NCBI GenBank assembly: GCA_944386555.1
Contig: CALXBN010000049.1
Location: forward strand, 1 to 32,964
Origin: an uncultured Ruthenibacterium sp.
Lineage (GTDB): Bacteria; Bacillota; Clostridia; Oscillospirales; Ruminococcaceae
Direction of reading: 5' to 3'
DNA: 32,964 nucleotides
Part shown: positions 29,765-32,964 of the stretch, one piece after another
Numbering within the stretch: the stretch's first letter is position 1
Layout of the letters: each line of letters starts with the position of its first letter
Translations under genes and position numbers: made by a program
The notes under the pieces: generated by a model
What the model was told of the DNA's origin: nothing
Seen by the model: only the letters and a program-made list of their open reading frames with translations
Databases searched by the model: none

Positions 29765-31051
29765 ATGGAATATGAACAGGCCCTGGCCTGGGTGCACGGG
29801 CTGCCGCGCACAGCGCCTGTGCGCGGGGCCGAAAACGAGCGGCTGCTGCTGGCGCAGCTGGGGCATCCGGAAGCGCAGCTGAAATTCGTCCATATTGCAG
29901 GCACCAACGGCAAGGGCAGCACCGCCGTGATGCTGGCGTCCATTCTGCACAGGGCAGGGTACAAAACAGGGCTGAACATCAGCCCTTATGTGATTGACTT
30001 CCGCGAACGCTTCCAAATTGACGGGCAGCTGATCACGCCGGAGGAGCTGGCGGATATACTTACCCGGGTACGTGCCGCTGCCGAGGCCCTGGCAGAGCAG
30101 GGGATGCCTGTAATGGAGTTCACTGCGGTGACGGCGGCAGCCCTGCTGTGGTTTGCCCGGCAAAAGTGTGACATCGTGGTGCTGGAGACGGGCATCGGCG
30201 GCCGGCTGGACGCAACCAATGCCGTACAGAATACCCTGGTGGCCTGTATCACCGCCATCGGCAAAGACCATACGGATATCCTGGGGGACACTTATGAGAA
30301 AATCGCCGCCGAGAAGTGCGGTATTTTCAAAAACAAGTGCACCGTTGTGTGCTATCCCCGTCAGCCCCGGGCGGCGATGGATACCATCGTATTGCAGGCC
30401 CGCCGGGCCGGCTGCCCGCTGACGGTGCCCGAAGTACAGGATGTGCACATATACAAAGGGCTGCCTTTCGAAAACCGGGTGGATTACGGCGGGTATGACC
30501 TGGTGATCCCTTTCCCCGGCGCCCATCAGGCGCTGAATGCCGCTGTTGCCCTGGAGGCTGCCCTGGCGCTGGACAACCGCTGGGGATACAGGATTTCCGA
30601 CGAGGCCATCACGGAAGGGATCCGGCAGGCGCGGTTTCCGGCGCGCATCCAGATCATCGGCCGCAGTCCGCTCATCATCCTGGACGGCGCGCACAATCCC
30701 GACGGCGTGGCGGCCCTGGCGGATACCCTGCGGGCGGCAAAGGCCAGGGGGCTGTCGGCCGTAATGGGCATCCTGCAGGACAAAGGCGCCGGGGAGATGC
30801 TGTCTGCATTGTCGCCTTTTGTGGCGCAGCTGTATACGGTGACGCCGGCCAGCCCCCGTGCCATCCCGGCCGGGCAGCTTGCGGAACAGGCCAGCCGCTT
30901 CTATCCCCATGTAACGGCCTGTGAATCGGTGTCTGAAGCGCTGGAGCTGGCCCGGCTGGATGCGCAGGATTGCCCTCCCGGTGAAGGCGGGGTGCTGATC
31001 TGCGGCAGCCTGTATCTGGCCAGCGAGGCGTGGGCGCTGCTGCAAAAATAG
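29765..31051 (+). CDS. folC: Folylpolyglutamate/dihydrofolate synthase FolC
   Basis: This 428-residue Mur-ligase-fold enzyme adds glutamate to folates (and may make dihydrofolate from dihydropteroate). The ATP loop GTNGKGST is at residues 46-53. The SPYVIDFRERFQIDG block, ETGIGGRLDATN, the EKCGIFK block with the conserved Lys, and the late LDGAHNPDGV block are all characteristic. ATG 29765 (MEYEQALAWVHGL, the normal start of the family) is preferred over ATG 29744, which lacks a ribosome site. SPY replaces the more common SPH. A strong terminator follows. Confidence 0.93.
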   Translation: MEYEQALAWVHGLPRTAPVRGAENERLLLAQLGHPEAQLKFVHIAGTNGKGSTAVMLASILHRAGYKTGLNISPYVIDFRERFQIDGQLITPEELADILTRVRAAAEALAEQGMPVMEFTAVTAAALLWFARQKCDIVVLETGIGGRLDATNAVQNTLVACITAIGKDHTDILGDTYEKIAAEKCGIFKNKCTVVCYPRQPRAAMDTIVLQARRAGCPLTVPEVQDVHIYKGLPFENRVDYGGYDLVIPFPGAHQALNAAVALEAALALDNRWGYRISDEAITEGIRQARFPARIQIIGRSPLIILDGAHNPDGVAALADTLRAAKARGLSAVMGILQDKGAGEMLSALSPFVAQLYTVTPASPRAIPAGQLAEQASRFYPHVTACESVSEALELARLDAQDCPPGEGGVLICGSLYLASEAWALLQK

Positions 31052-31086
31052 GGAATGCGGCCGCGCCTGTTTTCGGCAGAATCTGC

Positions 31087-31130
31087 AAGGCATACAGTCT
31101 ATGCTAAAGGCATGGGCTGTATGCCTTTTT
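31087..31130 (+). terminator. Intrinsic terminator after folC
   Basis: AAGGCATACAG (31087-31097) pairs with CTGTATGCC and the first two T (31117-31127), with five T at 31126-31130. spoIIAA begins 42 nt later; I find neither a SigA nor a SigH promoter in that interval. Confidence 0.85.
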
Positions 31131-31172
31131 GAATGGGCCGGCGGCCCGGCATGACGGAAAGGAAGAGACGGT

Positions 31173-31472
31173 ATGACACAAGTGACATTGCGCCAGGAGG
31201 ACGACACACTGACGGCTCAGCTGGCCGGTGAGATCGACCACCACAGTGCAGCGGCGCTGCGGGAACAGATCGACAGCCGGGTGCGGGCCGCTGTGCCGGC
31301 GGTGCTGGCGCTGGATTTTTCTGCTGTCACATTTATGGATTCCTCCGGGGTGGGGCTGATTCTGGGCCGGCATCGGCTGATGGACAGCCTGGGCGGCGCC
31401 GTGACAGTGCGGCACGCCCCGCCCGGCGTGCGGCGCATGCTGGCGGTGGCGGGCATTGAATGCAAGGATTGA
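31173..31472 (+). CDS. spoIIAA: Anti-sigma F factor antagonist SpoIIAA
   Basis: This 99-residue STAS-domain protein releases sigma-F from SpoIIAB when dephosphorylated. GEIDHHSA near the N-terminus and FMDSSGVGLILGR around the phosphorylation site are nearly identical to B. subtilis SpoIIAA; the site corresponds to S57 here. AAAGGAAG precedes ATG 31173. It is the first gene of the classic three-gene forespore operon; spoIIAB follows after 12 nt. Phosphatase SpoIIE would be the partner but is not in this window. Confidence 0.95.
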   Translation: MTQVTLRQEDDTLTAQLAGEIDHHSAAALREQIDSRVRAAVPAVLALDFSAVTFMDSSGVGLILGRHRLMDSLGGAVTVRHAPPGVRRMLAVAGIECKD

Positions 31473-31484
31473 GAGGGACAGGCA

Positions 31485-31913
31485 ATGAAAGCATGGAATA
31501 CAGTAAAGATCACCTTTCCCAGCAAAAGCGTCAACGAAGGATTCGCCCGCAGCGCGGTGGCCGCCCTGGCCAGCCAGGCGGACCCCACGCTGGAGCAGGT
31601 GGCCGACCTAAAGACCGCGGTCTCCGAAGCGGTGACCAACGCCATTGTCCATGGATACCCGGACGTTATCGGTACGGTGAGCCTGACGGCCAGCCTGCTG
31701 GAGGGCAATGTGATGCGTGTGGTGGTGGCGGACCGGGGCGTAGGTATCCCGGATGTGGCCCGGGCAATGGAGCCCTTGTTCACCACCGGCGGGCCCGAAA
31801 GGGCGGGCCTGGGATTTGCGGTAATGGAAAGCTTTATGGATACGGTCAAGGTGCGCTCTGCGCCGGGCAAGGGAACGCGCGTTACCATGACCAAGCGCCT
31901 GGGCGGGCGATGA
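31485..31913 (+). CDS. spoIIAB: Anti-sigma F factor / serine kinase SpoIIAB
   Basis: This 142-residue GHKL-fold protein binds and holds sigma-F, and phosphorylates SpoIIAA. The N-box SEAVTNAIVHGY (E48, N52), the G1 box ADRGVGIPD, the LFTTGGPERAGLGF ATP-lid block and GKGTRVTMTK are clear. The N-terminal half aligns closely by eye with B. subtilis SpoIIAB (ESFARVTVA-like GFARSAVAALASQADPT). It lies between spoIIAA and sigF with gaps of 12 and 33 nt. Confidence 0.95.
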   Translation: MKAWNTVKITFPSKSVNEGFARSAVAALASQADPTLEQVADLKTAVSEAVTNAIVHGYPDVIGTVSLTASLLEGNVMRVVVADRGVGIPDVARAMEPLFTTGGPERAGLGFAVMESFMDTVKVRSAPGKGTRVTMTKRLGGR

Positions 31914-31946
31914 GACGGTACATATTGCTGCAAGGGAGCGATGTAT

Positions 31947-32618
31947 ATGCCGCTGGCGGTGGAGCCGCGTGCAGCCTTCATTGAGGCCAACCTGGGGCTG
32001 GTCCACGCCTGTGCCGGCCGGTTCAGGGGCAGGGGGATTGAGTACGACGACCTGTATGCTGCTGGCTGCATGGGGCTGGTCAAAGCGGTTGACGGCTTTG
32101 ACCCGGGCCGGGGGCTGCGGTTTTCCACCTATGCGGTGCCGGTGATCCTGGGGGAGATCAAAAAACTGTTTCGGGACGGCGGCACGGTGAAGGTAAGCCG
32201 CAGCCTGAAAGAGCTGGGGCTGAAGGTGACGGCGGCACGGGAGCGCTGGATGAAGGAAAAGGGGGCCGAGCCCACGGTCTCACAGCTGGCCGGTGCGCTG
32301 GGCGTATCGCCGGAGCAGGTGGCTGAGGCGATCAGCGCCTCCATGCCGGCGCTGAGCCTGACACCGGTTTCCGATGAAAATGGAGACAGAGAGTTCGACA
32401 TCCCTACCGAAAGCTGTGAAGAGAAGGTGAGCGATCTGCTCAGCCTGCGTGCGGTGCTCTCCAGCCTGCCTGAGGAGGACCGGCTGCTGATCCATCTGCG
32501 CTTTTTCAAGAACAAGACGCAAAGCGAGACCGCCCGGGTGCTGCATACCACGCAGGTGCAGATCTCCCGCCGGGAGCGCAAGCTGCTGGCCCGGATGCGC
32601 CAGATGCTGCTGGAGTAA
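31947..32618 (+). CDS. sigF: Sporulation sigma factor SigF
   Basis: This 223-residue sigma-70 family factor (SigF/SigG/SigB group) directs early forespore transcription. Region 2 is intact (YDDLYAAGCMGLVKAVDGFDPGRGLRFSTYAVPVILGEIKK), followed by region 3 (EPTVSQLAGALGV) and the region 4 helix-turn-helix (KTQSETARVLHTTQVQISRRERKLL). Operon context with spoIIAA and spoIIAB identifies it as SigF rather than SigG. ATG 31947 is chosen over ATG 31941, because AAGGGAG (31932-31938) sits 8 nt from the former and only 2 nt from the latter. Presence of this operon implies at least ancestral spore-forming ability. Confidence 0.94.
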   Translation: MPLAVEPRAAFIEANLGLVHACAGRFRGRGIEYDDLYAAGCMGLVKAVDGFDPGRGLRFSTYAVPVILGEIKKLFRDGGTVKVSRSLKELGLKVTAARERWMKEKGAEPTVSQLAGALGVSPEQVAEAISASMPALSLTPVSDENGDREFDIPTESCEEKVSDLLSLRAVLSSLPEEDRLLIHLRFFKNKTQSETARVLHTTQVQISRRERKLLARMRQMLLE

Positions 32619-32622
32619 AGCC

Positions 32623-32717
32623 GGCAAAAAAAGCCCCGACGCGGCGGAAAAGAAGAAAAGGCAGATCTGGTGGCAAGCGCGCACTTTGCCCGGCAGATGT
32701 TGTGGGCTTTCTTTGCC
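32623..32717 (+). repeat. Long-range inverted repeat enclosing a hairpin, 3' of sigF
   Basis: GGCAAAAAAAGCCC (32623-32636) is complementary to GGGCTTTCTTTGCC (32704-32717) with one mismatch. The 67 nt between contain a further ATCTG...CAGAT hairpin (32665-32698). It may act as an unusual sigF transcript end or structural barrier before the downstream promoters. No ordinary terminator is seen here. Confidence 0.45.
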
Positions 32718-32752
32718 CCCGCAAAAAAGTTACAAAAAAGGCGAAAAAGGAG

Positions 32753-32781
32753 TTGACAAAGGGGGTGCGGCGCGGTATAAT
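32753..32781 (+). promoter_or_regulatory. Tandem strong promoter P1 (probable stable-RNA operon)
   Basis: Perfect TTGACA (32753-32758), 17 nt, perfect TATAAT (32776-32781), preceded by A-tracts (ACAAAAAAGGCGAAAAAGG). No coding region follows in the window. Confidence 0.9.
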
Positions 32782-32857
32782 AATCGAGCTGCCCGGGAGC
32801 GGGCGGCGCGGACCTTCAAAAGAGCGGAGACGCCTGAAAAAAATCAGAAAAAACCTC

Positions 32858-32886
32858 TTGACAGACGGATTCAGATCTGATATAAT
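32858..32886 (+). promoter_or_regulatory. Tandem strong promoter P2
   Basis: Perfect TTGACA (32858-32863), 17 nt, perfect TATAAT (32881-32886), 105 bp after P1. The upstream stretch CTGAAAAAAATCAGAAAAAA looks like an UP element. GAGCTTTGAAAA (32916-32927) downstream resembles a boxA antitermination sequence. Confidence 0.9.
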
Positions 32887-32943
32887 AAACGGGCTGTCGC
32901 TTCGGAAGCGGCCGAGAGCTTTGAAAAAAATTCAAAAAAGGGC

Positions 32944-32949
32944 TTGACA
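32944..32949 (+). promoter_or_regulatory. -35 box of a third tandem promoter (P3), truncated
   Basis: TTGACA lies 86 bp after the P2 -35 box, again behind A-tracts (TTGAAAAAAATTCAAAAAAG). With 17-nt spacing its -10 would be three bases beyond the window end. Confidence 0.7.
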
Positions 32950-32964
32950 AAAGATTCCGGATTT

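Noticed and set aside
32686..32947. Short plus-strand frames of 64 and 81 codons at the window end
   Set aside because: They run through the tandem promoters and A-tracts; Lys/Arg-rich translation without ribosome sites.
1..32964. Mobile elements, prophage, CRISPR, toxin-antitoxin or resistance genes
   Set aside because: None seen: no transposase or integrase motif, no regularly spaced direct repeats and no target-site duplications; the region is almost wholly conserved core genes.

Overview
The window looks like chromosome from a GC-rich, Gram-positive, spore-lineage member of the Clostridia. The gut Oscillospiraceae/Ruminococcaceae (Faecalibacterium, Gemmiger and Subdoligranulum relatives) fit best, but this is inferred from gene content and composition, not from a 16S sequence. 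The supporting signs are a division and wall (dcw) cluster with a PASTA-type PBP, a T-box upstream of valS, a spoIIAA-spoIIAB-sigF operon, and consistent SigA-type promoters (TTGACA, 17 nt, TATAAT-like). I see no mobile elements, CRISPR arrays or phage genes.

Region 1 (about 420-18,200, plus strand) is the dcw cluster. The order is mraZ, rsmH, ftsL-like, PASTA PBP, murE, murF, mraY, ftsW, murG, murA, ftsQ/divIB, ftsZ, a long DivIVA-like coiled-coil protein, and trxA. It opens with a clear promoter followed by three TGGGT boxes at exact 10-bp spacing, a textbook MraZ operator. murD, murC, murB, ddl and ftsA are absent from the cluster. ftsZ has its own likely promoter. Together these genes carry UDP-MurNAc-peptide from MurA through MurE, MurF, MraY and MurG to lipid II, and supply the FtsW/PBP synthase pair, FtsL/FtsQ and the Z ring.

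Region 2 (18,200-19,750, minus strand) is a four-gene operon with its own promoter and terminator. It encodes a PC4/YdbC-type ssDNA-binding protein, an HD-domain phosphohydrolase and two small membrane proteins.

Region 3 (19,780-25,190, plus strand) starts with tRNA-Gln(CUG) and tRNA-Pro(CGG) behind a near-consensus promoter. Next come pfkA (mixed-substrate type), a large polytopic GT-C-like membrane protein, an acyltransferase-3 family protein, and a T-box leader. The -35 boxes of the last two promoters each overlap the stop codon of the preceding gene.

Region 4 (25,228-32,618) holds valS, an M50-type membrane metallopeptidase, a GNAT acetyltransferase, folC, and the forespore sigma-F operon (anti-anti-sigma, anti-sigma kinase, sigma).

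Region 5 (32,619-32,964) has no gene. It contains three tandem strong promoters with A-tract upstream elements, the third cut by the window end. I infer that an rRNA operon lies just beyond the window. No convincing wholly novel system was found. The best leads are the layered leader of the acyltransferase gene, the tRNA pair split by a terminator, the disordered expansions of the division proteins, and the YdbC-HD operon.
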